From contig CANGTU010000009.1 of the NCBI GenBank assembly GCA_947456965.1, positions 1-64,000 of the forward strand: a stretch of 64,000 bases of DNA. The letters are read 5' to 3'. The notes beneath the pieces were generated by a model, which did not search any database, was not told the DNA's origin, and was given only the letters and a program-made list of their open reading frames with translations. Positions 14,881 through 24,355 of this stretch are shown in pieces (position 1 is the stretch's first letter; every line of letters begins with the position of its first letter). Both the position numbers and the translations under genes were made by a program. The DNA comes from Flavobacteriales bacterium (GTDB lineage: Bacteria > Bacteroidota > Bacteroidia > Flavobacteriales_D > Sanyastnellaceae).

Positions 14881-16842
14881 ATGATTGATCCTTCACTACT
14901 CATGTCCAATCCCTACACCCCCGGTCCGCTCCTGTCGAAGGTGCTCTTCCCCTCCGACCTCCGCGAGCAGATCAACGAAGACGAATTGCCCCGGTTCTGC
15001 GATGAACTGAGGCAATACATAGTCGATATCGTGTCCGAGAAAGGTGGCCACTTCGGTGCCAGCCTCGGCGTGGTGGAAATGACAGTGGCCCTGCACTTCG
15101 TGTTTAATACCCCCTATGACCAGCTCATCTGGGATGTTGGTCATCAGGCTTATGGTCACAAGATCATCACCGGCCGCCGGGATGTGTTCCACACTAACCG
15201 AAAGTACAAGGGCATCAGTGGTTTCCCGAAGAGAAGTGAGAGCGAGTACGATACGCTCGGCGTGGGACACAGCAGTACCTCAATCTCTGCAGCTGTGGGC
15301 ATGGCTGTGGCCAGCAAACTGAAGAAAGAGAAGGACCGTCAGGTGATTGCTGTGATCGGGGATGGCGCCATGACCGCCGGAATGGCTTTCGAAGCGCTCA
15401 ACCACGGTGGTACCGCCGATGCGAATATGCTGGTCATCCTCAACGATAACTGCATGAGCATCGATCCCAATGTGGGCGCTCTCAAGGAATACCTCACAGA
15501 CATAACCACCAGCCATACCTACAACAGGGTCAAGGATGAGGTGTGGAATATGCTGGGAAAAATCTCACACTTCGGTCCGAGCGCTCAGGCTATCGTACAT
15601 AAGATTTCAGAATCGCTTAAGAGTTCGCTGATCAAGGAAAGCAATCTCTTTGAATCTCTCAAGTGGCGATACTTTGGTCCTATTGACGGACACGATGTGG
15701 ACTACATGGTGAAAGTCCTTCGCGATCTGAAGGATATCCCCGGCCCCAAGATCCTGCACTGCGTTACGATGAAGGGCAAAGGATATGAACCCGCTGAAAA
15801 GGGATCCCCAACGAAATGGCATGCTCCAGGACTCTTTAATAAGGATACCGGAGAAATTGTGAAAGTGGTGCCGCGCAATCCGCAGCCACCACTGTTTCAG
15901 GATGTGTTCGGTCACACGCTCATCGAACTGGCGGAAAAGAACGACAAAATCGTGGGCGTGACTCCGGCTATGCCCTCCGGCTGCTCACTTAAGTTTATGA
16001 TGGAAGCAATGCCCACCCGGGCATTTGACGTGGGTATTGCCGAGCAGCACGCCGTCACCTTCTCCGCCGGTATGGCGACGCAGGGCATGGTGCCGTTCTG
16101 CAACATCTATTCGAGCTTCATGCAACGGGCCTATGATCAGGTCATCCACGATGTGGCACTGCAAAAGCTGCACGTGGTGTTCTGTCTTGACCGGGGTGGA
16201 TTAGTGGGTGCCGACGGCCCGACACACCACGGGGCCTACGACCTGGCTTATATGCGATGCATACCAAACATGATCGTGAGTGCCCCGATGGACGAGTCGG
16301 ATTTACGCAACCTGATGTACACAGCGCAATACGAGAATTATGGCCCGTTCAGCATCCGCTACCCCCGTGGCAACGGTGTGATGGTGGACTGGAAAACTCC
16401 ATTCAAACTGATCAAAATCGGCACAGGGCGGAAGCTGAAAGGTGGCGAAGACGTGGCTGTATTGACCATCGGCGCAATTGGCAACTACGCCACGAAGGCG
16501 GTGGCAGCATTGGAAGAAAAGGGCATCTCAGCCGCACACTACGATATGCGCTTTGTGAAGCCGCTGGATGATATCCTCCTGCACGAGGTCTTCGGTAAGT
16601 TCAGGTACGTGGTGACCGTGGAGGATGGCTGTATCCCAGGTGGAATGGGAAGCGCTATCGTGGAATGGATGGCTGACCACGGTTACAGTGCGCAGGTAAG
16701 GCGGCTCGGTATCCCCGACAGGCTTGTGGAACATGGGACTCAGGACGAGCTCTATGCCGAGTGTCATTACGATGCTAAAGCCATTGAAGAAGCGTGTGAG
16801 GAAATGGTGGCTGAACGGCGTGAGGCAAGCCATACGGCATAA
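14881..16842 (+). CDS. dxs: 1-deoxy-D-xylulose-5-phosphate synthase
   Basis: The enzyme condenses pyruvate and glyceraldehyde-3-phosphate, using thiamine diphosphate, to start the MEP isoprenoid pathway. Seen from the ATG at 14,881 (653 residues): GGHFGASLGVVEMTVALH, WDVGHQAYGHKI, the ThDP motif GDGAMTAGMAFEALNHGG ending in NDNCMSI, the Pyr domain IAEQHAVTFSAGMA, and the DRGGLVGADGPTHHG segment. The extra C-terminal Lys/Arg-rich tail is short. An in-frame TTG at 14,839 and a further ATG at 14,902 are alternative starts. The leader holds inverted repeats. dxs stands alone; the next gene, DUF2480, follows after 69 bp. Confidence 0.97.
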   Translation: MIDPSLLMSNPYTPGPLLSKVLFPSDLREQINEDELPRFCDELRQYIVDIVSEKGGHFGASLGVVEMTVALHFVFNTPYDQLIWDVGHQAYGHKIITGRRDVFHTNRKYKGISGFPKRSESEYDTLGVGHSSTSISAAVGMAVASKLKKEKDRQVIAVIGDGAMTAGMAFEALNHGGTADANMLVILNDNCMSIDPNVGALKEYLTDITTSHTYNRVKDEVWNMLGKISHFGPSAQAIVHKISESLKSSLIKESNLFESLKWRYFGPIDGHDVDYMVKVLRDLKDIPGPKILHCVTMKGKGYEPAEKGSPTKWHAPGLFNKDTGEIVKVVPRNPQPPLFQDVFGHTLIELAEKNDKIVGVTPAMPSGCSLKFMMEAMPTRAFDVGIAEQHAVTFSAGMATQGMVPFCNIYSSFMQRAYDQVIHDVALQKLHVVFCLDRGGLVGADGPTHHGAYDLAYMRCIPNMIVSAPMDESDLRNLMYTAQYENYGPFSIRYPRGNGVMVDWKTPFKLIKIGTGRKLKGGEDVAVLTIGAIGNYATKAVAALEEKGISAAHYDMRFVKPLDDILLHEVFGKFRYVVTVEDGCIPGGMGSAIVEWMADHGYSAQVRRLGIPDRLVEHGTQDELYAECHYDAKAIEEACEEMVAERREASHTA

Positions 16843-16911
16843 GAGCATACCGCAGTTCGCCGGAGTATGTGGCATAGACGCAAGGTGAGTTTGCTCTCCT
16901 AATTTTACACC

Positions 16912-17424
16912 ATGTCCGAAATCATAAATAAGGTGGCAGCGAGCGGCCTGCTCACCATCAACCTGGAGGAGATTTACCCCGAGGGTCAGCGAATGGCTAT
17001 CGATATCGCGCCGCAACTCTGGCAGGGCATTGCACTAAGGGAAAAGGATTTCAGGGAGTGGATCAGGGCGCACGACTGGGAACAGTACCGCGATGCATGG
17101 GTTGCCGTGCACTGCTCAGCTGACGCGATAATCCCACATTGGGCCTTTATGTTGGTCATTTCAGCGCTCAACACCATTGCCCGCAAGGCAATCGTTGGAT
17201 CGCGTGAAGAACTGGAGAGTATGATTTTCCGCGATCTGGTTTATTCACTAAATCAGGAGATCTATCGCGATGCCCGTGTGGTGGTGAAGGGATGCAGTGA
17301 CCGCGAAGTGCCGGTATCCGCCTATTCCGATCTCGTATTCCACCTGCAGCCGGTGGTGAAGTCGCTAATGTTCGGAGAGCCCTGCAGCACAGTACCGGTC
17401 TACAAGCGCTCACAGCCGAAATGA
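16912..17424 (+). CDS. DUF2480 family protein
   Basis: The 170-residue protein matches DUF2480, a family largely restricted to Bacteroidota. Key segments are INLEEIYPEGQRMAIDIAPQ, LWQGIALREKDFREW, WVAVHCSADAIIPHWAFML and VVVKGCSDREVPVSAY. It has Cys residues in CSADAIIP and GCSDREVP that are typical of the family and might bind metal, though no function is established. It has no membrane segment. Its stop overlaps the start of the HD-domain gene by four bases (ATGA), so both are translated together. A TAATTTTA element lies four bases before the start. Confidence 0.88.
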   Translation: MSEIINKVAASGLLTINLEEIYPEGQRMAIDIAPQLWQGIALREKDFREWIRAHDWEQYRDAWVAVHCSADAIIPHWAFMLVISALNTIARKAIVGSREELESMIFRDLVYSLNQEIYRDARVVVKGCSDREVPVSAYSDLVFHLQPVVKSLMFGEPCSTVPVYKRSQPK

Positions 17425-18071
17425 GCAATTCACTGCTCGATACCACAATCCGGTATGTGCAGGCGGAGCTCCGTGATGCCGAAGGGGGGCACGACTGGTT
17501 CCATACAGAGCGCGTGTGGAAGAACGCCAGGTTAATCGCACAGGAGGAAACGGCAGATATGCTGGTGGTAGAGCTTGCCGCCCTGCTGCACGATATAGCC
17601 GATGCGAAGTTCAACGGAGGCGACGAGGAAATAGGTCCCGCCCGCGCTGCTTCGTTCCTTCAACAACAAGGAGCTCCCCATGATTTGACGCGCCACGTGG
17701 CACTCATCGTCCAACATGTCTCCTTCAAGGGAGGCAACACCGCATCTTCTTGGTCTTCGCCGGAATTGCACGTGGTGCAGGATGCCGATCGCCTGGATGC
17801 CATCGGAGCAATTGGCATTGCCCGCACGTTCAATTTTGGCGGTTTCCGGGGCCGGGCACTCTACGATCCTTCCGTTCCGCCTGCTTTGAACATGACAGCG
17901 GAGCAATACCGCAACAGCTCAGCTCCTACCATTAACCATTTCTACGAGAAGCTTCTGCTGCTCAAAGACCGGATGAATACCGAAGCAGGTCGGCGACTTG
18001 CGGAAGAGCGCCATCACTTCATGGTGCATTTTCTGGAGCAATTCTACAAGGAGTGGAATGGAAGGGGATAA
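17421..18071 (+). CDS. HD-domain phosphohydrolase
   Basis: The 216-residue protein carries an HD metal-dependent phosphohydrolase domain. The first His is in GHDWFHTERVWKNARLIA (about 22-40), the HD dyad is ELAALLHDIADAKF (about 49-62), and the downstream Asp is in VQDADRLDAIGAIGIAR (about 116-132). This is the layout of the YedJ-like group of small stand-alone HD proteins, whose natural substrates are nucleotides or unknown. The C-terminal part is helical. It overlaps DUF2480 by four bases and is convergent with the ChlI-like AAA gene at 18,083. Confidence 0.88.
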   Translation: MSNSLLDTTIRYVQAELRDAEGGHDWFHTERVWKNARLIAQEETADMLVVELAALLHDIADAKFNGGDEEIGPARAASFLQQQGAPHDLTRHVALIVQHVSFKGGNTASSWSSPELHVVQDADRLDAIGAIGIARTFNFGGFRGRALYDPSVPPALNMTAEQYRNSSAPTINHFYEKLLLLKDRMNTEAGRRLAEERHHFMVHFLEQFYKEWNGRG

Positions 18072-18082
18072 CGGCTGATCAT

Positions 18083-19564
18083 CTATTCATCATCGCCTGC
18101 TTCATCGGGAGAAAAGATCTGCCCCATCAAATCACCAAAAGCGATAGAGGAGTCCAGCACGCTTTTGCCAATCAGACTATACTCGGCAAGCCCGTGCAGA
18201 ATAAACTCCATCAGTACAAGGCGCTCGGGTTCCGCAAGTCCGGGGCCGTACTTTTTTGCAAGTTCTGAGAGCACAGGAACCTGATAAAGAGCTGTGGCAT
18301 ATTCCCTGGACGTTGAGTCGCGCAATACCTCAAGTTCATGTTCACTGAACCATTGAATGATGGGGGTATATGGACTCTCAGCCTTTTTTCGCTTAAAGGT
18401 CTCGGGATTGGGCAGGAGCTGTGGAAAGATCCTGCGGATTGCTGCACCCATCAGGCGCAGGGCCACAATCTGAGGCCCTTCCTGCTCACCTTCGTATACC
18501 AGCTCAACCTTGCCGGTGATGGCCGGAATGATAGCCAGGAGATCGGAAATACGGGCCGTGGTGGATGTTTCTCCGTTCACCAGGGTTCTCCGTTCAGCAG
18601 ATGCCACCAGGTTTTCGTATGCACTGATCGTCAGTCGGGCCGATACGCCGCTTTTCTGATCTACATATTCGGAATCCCTGGCTTCAAAGGCGACCTGCTC
18701 CACGAGGTCGGATAGCAATGCCGGTACACGAACGCGCTCGCGCTGCTCTTCGCGGATCCTGGCTTCTTGCAGCGTAATCTCCCGTGACACCTCGATGCTC
18801 TTTGGATAGTGAGTGAGGATCTGGCTCTGGATGCGGTCTTTGAGCGGTGTAATGATGGACCCTCGGTTGGTGTAATCTTCCGGATTGGCCGTGAAAATGA
18901 ACTGGATGTCCAGAGGCAGGCGAAGCTGAAAACCTCGAATCTGAATATCTCCTTCCTGGAGGATATTGAACAGCGCTACCTGAATCCTGGCCTGTAGGTC
19001 AGGGAGTTCGTTGATCACGAAGATGCACCGGTTGCTGCGAGGTACCAGTCCGAAATGGATAACGCGTTCGTCGCTGTAGGAGAGTTTGAGATTAGCTGCC
19101 TTGATGGGGTCAACATCACCGATCAGGTCAGCCACTGTGACGTCGGGCGTGGCCAGCTTTTCCACGTATCGATCATCGCGATGGAGCCAGTCAACCGGTG
19201 TATCTTCTCCATGCAGTGCTATCTGGTCGAGCGCATAGCGACTCACCGGCAGCAGGGGATCATCGTTTACTTCACTGCCCGCCACAACCGGAATCCATTC
19301 ATCAAGAAGGCGAGTCATATTCCGCGCCATACGGGTCTTGGCTTGACCGCGCAATCCAAGGAGATTGATGCTGTGCCCGCTCAGGATAGCGCGTTGCAAA
19401 TCGGGGATGACGGTTTCTTCATAACCTATAATCCCGGAGAAGACATCTATGCGTCCTGTGAGCGCATGGATGAGGTTGTTGCGGAGCTCCTCGCGGATTG
19501 ACTGGCTCCGGTAACCGGATTTGCGCAGTTGGCCGAGGGTATGGATATCTGGTTTGTTGCTCAT
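18083..19564 (-). CDS. AAA+ ATPase, magnesium-chelatase ChlI/MoxR-like
   Basis: The 493-residue protein is an AAA+ ATPase of the ChlI-like group. It has a Walker A GLRGQAKTRMARN (about 73-85), a divergent Walker B RCIFVINELPDL (Asn-Glu in place of Asp-Glu), a sensor segment FIFTANPEDYTNRG, and an arginine-finger-like TPLKDRIQSQ. No chelatase accessory subunits or tetrapyrrole genes are nearby. The gene just upstream (11-bp gap) encodes a VWA-domain protein, the classical partner of MoxR/ChlI-type ATPases, so the pair probably works as a remodelling or metal-insertion chaperone. Similar ATPase-VWA pairs occur across bacteria without known substrate. No signal peptide. Confidence 0.85.
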   Translation of the reverse strand: MSNKPDIHTLGQLRKSGYRSQSIREELRNNLIHALTGRIDVFSGIIGYEETVIPDLQRAILSGHSINLLGLRGQAKTRMARNMTRLLDEWIPVVAGSEVNDDPLLPVSRYALDQIALHGEDTPVDWLHRDDRYVEKLATPDVTVADLIGDVDPIKAANLKLSYSDERVIHFGLVPRSNRCIFVINELPDLQARIQVALFNILQEGDIQIRGFQLRLPLDIQFIFTANPEDYTNRGSIITPLKDRIQSQILTHYPKSIEVSREITLQEARIREEQRERVRVPALLSDLVEQVAFEARDSEYVDQKSGVSARLTISAYENLVASAERRTLVNGETSTTARISDLLAIIPAITGKVELVYEGEQEGPQIVALRLMGAAIRRIFPQLLPNPETFKRKKAESPYTPIIQWFSEHELEVLRDSTSREYATALYQVPVLSELAKKYGPGLAEPERLVLMEFILHGLAEYSLIGKSVLDSSIAFGDLMGQIFSPDEAGDDE

Positions 19565-19575
19565 TTTGGATGCGC

Positions 19576-20676
19576 CTATAACCGGCGCCTGCGGTTTTTC
19601 TCGTAGTCCTGAAATATGGAATCGCCCAGCCCGTCGAGCCCAGTATAGAGGGCCTTGCCATGGTTGGCTTCGGTGAAGTCATCTACAAATTGCCGGAGAT
19701 AGGGATCATCAGTGAGCATAAAGGTCGTGATCATGATGCCGGACTTTCGGCAATGGCGCGCGAGGTTCAGACACTTTCCCACGATGTAGGGATCCAGCCC
19801 CCAGGAATTCTTATAGTACTCGCCTTTTTCTTTAAGGCATGAGGGCTTGCCGTCGGTGATCATGAAGACCTGCTTGTTGGTGGCCTTGCGACGCCGAAGT
19901 ATATCCATGGCGAGCTCGAGTCCGGCTACCGTGTTGGTATGATACGGACCTACCTGCAGGAAGGGCAAATCGGCAACACGCACCTGCCAGGCATCATCAC
20001 CGAACACAACGATATCAAGCGTGTCCTTCGGATAACGGCGCATGATAAACTCCGCCAAGGCCATGGCCACCTTGCGAGCCGGTGTTATGCGGTCCTCCCC
20101 GTAAAGGATCATGGAGTGAGAAATATCAATCATCAGCACAGTAGAGGTCTGTGCCATCTGTTGGGTCTCAACTACCTCAAGGTCTGATTCTGTGAGCCGG
20201 AAGTCGCCGATGCCGTGGTTGATCTGGGCGTTGCGGAGTGATTCACTCATAAGTATGTGCTCCGGTTTATCACCGAAGATGAAGGGCCTTCTGTTTTCAG
20301 TGGCTTCATCGCCCTGGCCAGTCTTATTGGTGCGGTGCTGACCTCCTCGGGTCTTTCGCATCTTCCCGAACAATTGTTCCAGGGCGCGCCTGCGCATGGC
20401 CTGTTCGGTTTTTCCAGTCAGCCCTGTGCCCGTGGTTCCGTCCCGGTATTCCTCACGCAGGTAGCTGCGTCGCTTGAGCTCCTGCTCAAAGTCGTCGCGG
20501 GTATATTGATCCGTGAATACTGGGGTCTGTCGATTGATCTCCTCCATCCAGTTGAGGGCCTCATCAGGCTCGCCTCCTGTGTAATTGAGCAACTCGAGAA
20601 AAACAGGAAGCAGGCGCTCAAACGGAGTGCGCCTGTCAGCATCGGGTACAAAGCGATGGAACTGGAATCCCTGCAT
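19576..20676 (-). CDS. VWA-domain protein, partner of the ChlI-like ATPase
   Basis: The 366-residue protein has a charged N-terminal region (1-170) and a C-terminal von Willebrand A domain with an intact MIDAS: TVLMIDISHSM (DXSXS), Thr in HTNTVAG, and Asp in MITDGKP. The N-terminal region includes a Thr/Gly/Lys-rich stretch around 85-120. MIDAS-bearing VWA proteins work with AAA+ ATPases to bind clients through a bound divalent ion. It is transcribed first of the two-gene unit, 11 bp before the ATPase gene. There is no membrane helix or lipobox, so it is presumably cytosolic. The specific client is unknown. Confidence 0.85.
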   Translation of the reverse strand: MQGFQFHRFVPDADRRTPFERLLPVFLELLNYTGGEPDEALNWMEEINRQTPVFTDQYTRDDFEQELKRRSYLREEYRDGTTGTGLTGKTEQAMRRRALEQLFGKMRKTRGGQHRTNKTGQGDEATENRRPFIFGDKPEHILMSESLRNAQINHGIGDFRLTESDLEVVETQQMAQTSTVLMIDISHSMILYGEDRITPARKVAMALAEFIMRRYPKDTLDIVVFGDDAWQVRVADLPFLQVGPYHTNTVAGLELAMDILRRRKATNKQVFMITDGKPSCLKEKGEYYKNSWGLDPYIVGKCLNLARHCRKSGIMITTFMLTDDPYLRQFVDDFTEANHGKALYTGLDGLGDSIFQDYEKNRRRRL

Positions 20677-20741
20677 GTGGTGAATGTAACCCGGCTCACG
20701 GGCTTCATGTTTAGATGCCCGTTAAAAAATGTAGCAAATGG

Positions 20742-21569
20742 CTACTGAGCGAAAATGGAGGCGGTGTCTTTGTAAGTCACAGCGGGATTCAGGATCATCA
20801 CAGGGATTCCCGCCTCATTCGTGATGATCTTCTGCTCGCTGTCCACACCAAAGGCATGCACCAGACGCTCTTCCGCGGTATTCAGGATACAGATCATGTC
20901 CACATCCTGGTCCTGGGCATACTTGAGCAATTCCTTTACAAAACCGGAGGAGGAGGATGCCGTCACTGCCGTTTTATACGCCACGCCCTTTTCCTCCAGG
21001 AAACCCTCCGCATAGCTGATATTCCTCGCAAGCCGGTTGTGCAGAAACTCATCTGTTTCGCGGGGGGAAACCAGATGAATCTCGGCGTTGTAGCGCTTGG
21101 CTGCTTCCGCGGCAATGCGCAACTTCTGTTTGGTTTCCTGGTACAGGTCAAGCGGCACCAGAAGGCGGTTCAGCCTGGCGCTGTGACGGGTATGCCCCTG
21201 CACAATGACTACGGGTACTTTGCTCTCTGTAACGATGCGCAGAGCATGACTGCCCACAAGAAATTGAAAGCCCTGCAGGCCATGGGTCCCCATGACGATG
21301 AGCTCGGCCTTTTCTTCCTCTGCCACATGGGGGATGTCATCGAAGATATTGCCCACCCGTGCGAGGTATTTGGGCCCGTAGCCTGTTTCGGTGGCTAAGT
21401 CTTTGGTATGGGCCTCCAGCTTGGCATTGGCCTGGTCAAGTTCGCTTTTATTGCGGACTATATGCAGAAGGTAAACATCGCTTCCGGTAGCGGCGCCAAT
21501 CTGACATGCATAGCGAGCAGCAACCTGTGATACCGGGGTGAAATCATTGGCTACGATAATTTTTCCCAT
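20742..21569 (-). CDS. Universal stress protein with two Usp domains
   Basis: From ATG 21,569 (MGKIIVANDF) the product is 275 residues, made of two tandem UspA-like domains. The first ends with the ATP-binding motif MGTHGLQGFQFLVGSHALRIV and VPVVIVQ, matching G2XG9XG(S/T). The second (about 150-275) has LLVPLDLYQETKQKLRIA and a degenerate motif, ending VPVMILNP. Double-domain Usp proteins are common in Bacteroidota and bind ATP or act as stress regulators. The frame is open further upstream, but the chosen ATG fits the family start. It is divergent from the histidine kinase gene. Confidence 0.88.
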   Translation of the reverse strand: MGKIIVANDFTPVSQVAARYACQIGAATGSDVYLLHIVRNKSELDQANAKLEAHTKDLATETGYGPKYLARVGNIFDDIPHVAEEEKAELIVMGTHGLQGFQFLVGSHALRIVTESKVPVVIVQGHTRHSARLNRLLVPLDLYQETKQKLRIAAEAAKRYNAEIHLVSPRETDEFLHNRLARNISYAEGFLEEKGVAYKTAVTASSSSGFVKELLKYAQDQDVDMICILNTAEERLVHAFGVDSEQKIITNEAGIPVMILNPAVTYKDTASIFAQ

Positions 21570-21694
21570 GGGACTATGGATCGGTTTAGTGAATTCAGGC
21601 CTCAATGATAAGCAGGGAAAAGGCAGGTTATGCATATCCGGGCGCCCTGATGCCGAAACCTCACTCATGACCGTACATCGCTATCTTCGTCGGG

Positions 21695-23191
21695 GTGAAT
21701 CTCTATTCCAACAAGCAGCGCTGGAAGCTCGTCCTGTTCGCGATTGCCCTGGTGATCGTGGGTGTTACTTTGTGGTACTCCAATCATATTGCAGGCAGGA
21801 TCCGGGAACAGGAAAGGGAAAAGGTGGAGCTCTGGAGCGAGGCCATCCAGCGCCGCGCAGAGCTGGTGAATTTCACAGAGGAACTATTCGTAGAACTCAG
21901 GGCCGAAGAGCGAAAGAAGGCTGACCTGCTGGCCAAGGCCTACCAGATTATTTCTGACCCCTCAGATCAGAGCGACCTCACGTTTGTGACGGACTATATA
22001 TGGGGCAATACGACTATCCCGATCCTGATTTATAATGAGAGCGGAAAGCTGCTCTATACAGCTAATCTCGAAGACAGGCGCTCAGCGGATAAGGCCTACG
22101 TGGATTCGCTGCTTCGGGTTATGAAGGAAAAGTACGAGCCGATACGCTTCCCTGATGTAGGTCTCCGGGTTTATTACAATGATTCCTACCTCTTCATGGA
22201 GTTGCAGCAAACCATGGATGATCTTATTCATTCCTTCATTTCTGAAACGGTCATCAACTCGGCAGCGGTGCCCGTGATGGTGACGGATAGTACACGAAAA
22301 AACGTCCTCAGTATCGGCAATGTTCCCGGATTGGCCTTGTCCGACAGCACTGCAGTAAGCAAGAGACTGGAACAGATGAGCCGACAGAATACGCCTATAG
22401 CCATTAGTCTGCCCGGCCAAGGACTGGAGTTCATCTTCTATGAAGACTCAGAAGTGCTTCGTCAGCTCAGGCTTTTTCCGGTGTTTCAACTGATACTCGT
22501 TGGTGTGTTTCTGGTTATTAGCTATCTGATCTTCTCCACATTCAGAAAAGCCGAGCAAAATCAGGTGTGGGTGGGAATGGCCAAGGAAACCGCCCATCAG
22601 CTTGGTACTCCGCTGTCCAGTCTGATGGCCTGGACAGCTCTTCTCCAGGCTCAGGGCGTGGATGCTTCAGTCATTACGGAACTCAATAAGGATGTGGACC
22701 GCCTGCGAACTATCACGGATCGTTTTTCGAAAATCGGATCGTCCAGTGATCTCAACCGAACCGATCTGGGCGCTGCCGTCGTGGAAGCCCTTGACTATCT
22801 CAAGGTGCGCGTGTCTTCGAGGGTGACATTCCACATGAGCCTTCCGGATGAACCGGTTTTCGCTGCTATCAATGTTCCGCTATTCGGCTGGGTTCTCGAA
22901 AATCTGGTGAAGAATGCCGTGGATGCTATGGAAGGGGAAGGTGAGCTGACGGCCCGCATCTTCGAGGAGTCGGGCAAAGCCGTGGTGGAGGTATCGGATA
23001 CCGGAAAGGGCATCCCCAGGGGCTTGTGGAAAACCGTTTTCGAACCGGGATATACCACGCGCAAACGGGGATGGGGACTCGGACTGTCACTGGTGCGGCG
23101 CATCATCCGGGAATATCACAACGGCAAAATATTCGTCAAGCACAGTGAAATAGGAAAGGGTACCACCTTCCGAATCGAGTTTATGGGGTGA
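21695..23191 (+). CDS. Membrane-bound sensor histidine kinase
   Basis: The 498-residue protein starts at GTG 21,695 (MNLYSNKQRWK). TM1 lies at about 12-30, followed by a coiled-coil stretch rich in Glu/Arg and a sensing region, then TM2 at about 258-280. The cytoplasmic part has the H-box MAKETAHQLGTPLSSL (His about 299), an N-box ENLVKNAVDAM, a G1 box VSDTGKGIP, and the F/G2 boxes FEPGYTTRKRGWGLGLSLV. Extracytoplasmic signal and cognate regulator are unknown; no response-regulator gene lies beside it. The GTG start agrees with the conserved N terminus of this Bacteroidota kinase group. The last 11 bases overlap the convergent GNAT gene. Confidence 0.9.
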   Translation: MNLYSNKQRWKLVLFAIALVIVGVTLWYSNHIAGRIREQEREKVELWSEAIQRRAELVNFTEELFVELRAEERKKADLLAKAYQIISDPSDQSDLTFVTDYIWGNTTIPILIYNESGKLLYTANLEDRRSADKAYVDSLLRVMKEKYEPIRFPDVGLRVYYNDSYLFMELQQTMDDLIHSFISETVINSAAVPVMVTDSTRKNVLSIGNVPGLALSDSTAVSKRLEQMSRQNTPIAISLPGQGLEFIFYEDSEVLRQLRLFPVFQLILVGVFLVISYLIFSTFRKAEQNQVWVGMAKETAHQLGTPLSSLMAWTALLQAQGVDASVITELNKDVDRLRTITDRFSKIGSSSDLNRTDLGAAVVEALDYLKVRVSSRVTFHMSLPDEPVFAAINVPLFGWVLENLVKNAVDAMEGEGELTARIFEESGKAVVEVSDTGKGIPRGLWKTVFEPGYTTRKRGWGLGLSLVRRIIREYHNGKIFVKHSEIGKGTTFRIEFMG

Positions 23192-23675
23192 TCTTCATCG
23201 CCATCACATAATCATCCATCACATAGCCTTGCCCGATATCAATGACTTCTGATCTGAGGTGTTGAAATCCATTCCGGATGTAAAAGTCCACGGCGGGATT
23301 ACGCTTGTTCACGTTGAGCTCAAGGTGCTGGCATCCTGCAGCCTGGCAGGAGGACACCACCTCTCCGAGCAGTGACTTACCGATGCCTGATCCATGGCGG
23401 TCAGCCAATACATAGAGCTTGTGTAATCGCCCTTCACCGGACTCCAGCCTACTCCAACTGGCGAAACCCACAGGTTCCTGGTCTGAAAAAGCAAGCAGAA
23501 ATGTGCACCCTTCGTCCATCTGTTGCAGCAGGGATTCTGCGCTGTACATCCACCCCAGCATGTAGGTGATCTGCTCCATGGGCACAATGGAGGGGTAGAC
23601 AACCGGCCAAATGCGCCAGGCAAGCTGGCTAATGACCGGAATCTCCGCACGGGTGGCAGGTCGGATAGAGATCAT
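23181..23675 (-). CDS. GNAT family N-acetyltransferase
   Basis: The 164-residue protein has the GNAT fold signature: an N-terminal ISIRPATRAEIPVI, motif A LYVLADRHGSGIGKSLL (the acetyl-CoA pyrophosphate-binding R-X-X-G-X-G/A loop, about 92-108), and motif B LELNVNKRNPAVDFYIRNGF (about 117-136). The acceptor substrate cannot be predicted. It overlaps the upstream MiaE-like gene by four bases (ATGA), so the two are coupled. It converges with the histidine kinase gene, overlapping by 11 bases. Confidence 0.88.
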   Translation of the reverse strand: MISIRPATRAEIPVISQLAWRIWPVVYPSIVPMEQITYMLGWMYSAESLLQQMDEGCTFLLAFSDQEPVGFASWSRLESGEGRLHKLYVLADRHGSGIGKSLLGEVVSSCQAAGCQHLELNVNKRNPAVDFYIRNGFQHLRSEVIDIGQGYVMDDYVMAMKITP

Positions 23676-24277
23676 CCGTGAATGGTTTCGCGCTGGCCAT
23701 AACGGACCATGAGTGTGGCTTCGTAATCGAGAAACTCCTGCCAGCGTTTTTCAACGTCAACCCCGATACCATACTTCCGCGCAAAGCGGATAAAAGTGGT
23801 GTAATGCTCGGCCTCGCTAGCCATAAGATCTCGGTAGAAGGACTGCAGGCCCTCGTCAGAAATACCCTCGGAAAGGATGCGGAAACGCTCGCAGCTGCGG
23901 GCTTCAATCATGGCCGCAAAGAGCATGCGGTCCACAAACTGCTGCTCGCGGCTACCTCCCTGAAGGATAAAGGAGGCCAGATCGTGCACATACGGATCCT
24001 TGCGCTCGCGTCCCAGACGCAATCCTCGTCTGCGAAGCTCGTCATGCACCATACCGAAATGCTCCATCTCCTCACGAGAAATACGAACCATCTCATCCAC
24101 GAGATCTGGGTATTCGGGATAGCGCACGATGGTGCTGATCGCATTGCTCGCGGCTTTTTGCTCACAGTAGGCGTGGTCAGTGAGGATCTCGGCAATGTTC
24201 TGCTCTGCGAGGTTGACCCAGCGCGGGTCGGTGGGCAGCCGCAGGCCCAGCATGACCTTCGGGCGGTTGGATTCCAT
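23672..24277 (-). CDS. miaE: tRNA-(ms2io6A)-hydroxylase-like protein (MiaE)
   Basis: The 201-residue protein is a ferritin-like diiron protein of the MiaE family, which hydroxylates 2-methylthio-N6-isopentenyladenosine at position 37 of tRNAs. Diiron ligands can be placed in AYCEQKAAS (Glu39), REEMEHFGM (Glu and His), EARSCERF (Glu) and SEAEHYTTF (Glu and His). The length is typical for the bacterial family. It overlaps the GNAT gene by four bases. A strong terminator upstream isolates it from the next minus-strand gene. Confidence 0.9.
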   Translation of the reverse strand: MESNRPKVMLGLRLPTDPRWVNLAEQNIAEILTDHAYCEQKAASNAISTIVRYPEYPDLVDEMVRISREEMEHFGMVHDELRRRGLRLGRERKDPYVHDLASFILQGGSREQQFVDRMLFAAMIEARSCERFRILSEGISDEGLQSFYRDLMASEAEHYTTFIRFARKYGIGVDVEKRWQEFLDYEATLMVRYGQRETIHG

Positions 24278-24303
24278 GGTGCAAATGTCCGGTGCTTCGG
24301 GGA

Positions 24304-24334
24304 AATAAAAAACCCCGCCCAGGGAAGGGCGGGG
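24304..24334 (-). terminator. Intrinsic terminator after the small T9SS gene
   Basis: A perfect 8-bp stem CCCCGCCC/GGGCGGGG with loop TTCCCT is followed on the minus strand by TTTTTTATTT. It ends the transcript of the gene at 24,356-25,171. Confidence 0.85.
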
Positions 24335-24355
24335 TTGATTGTATTCTGGTCGGCT

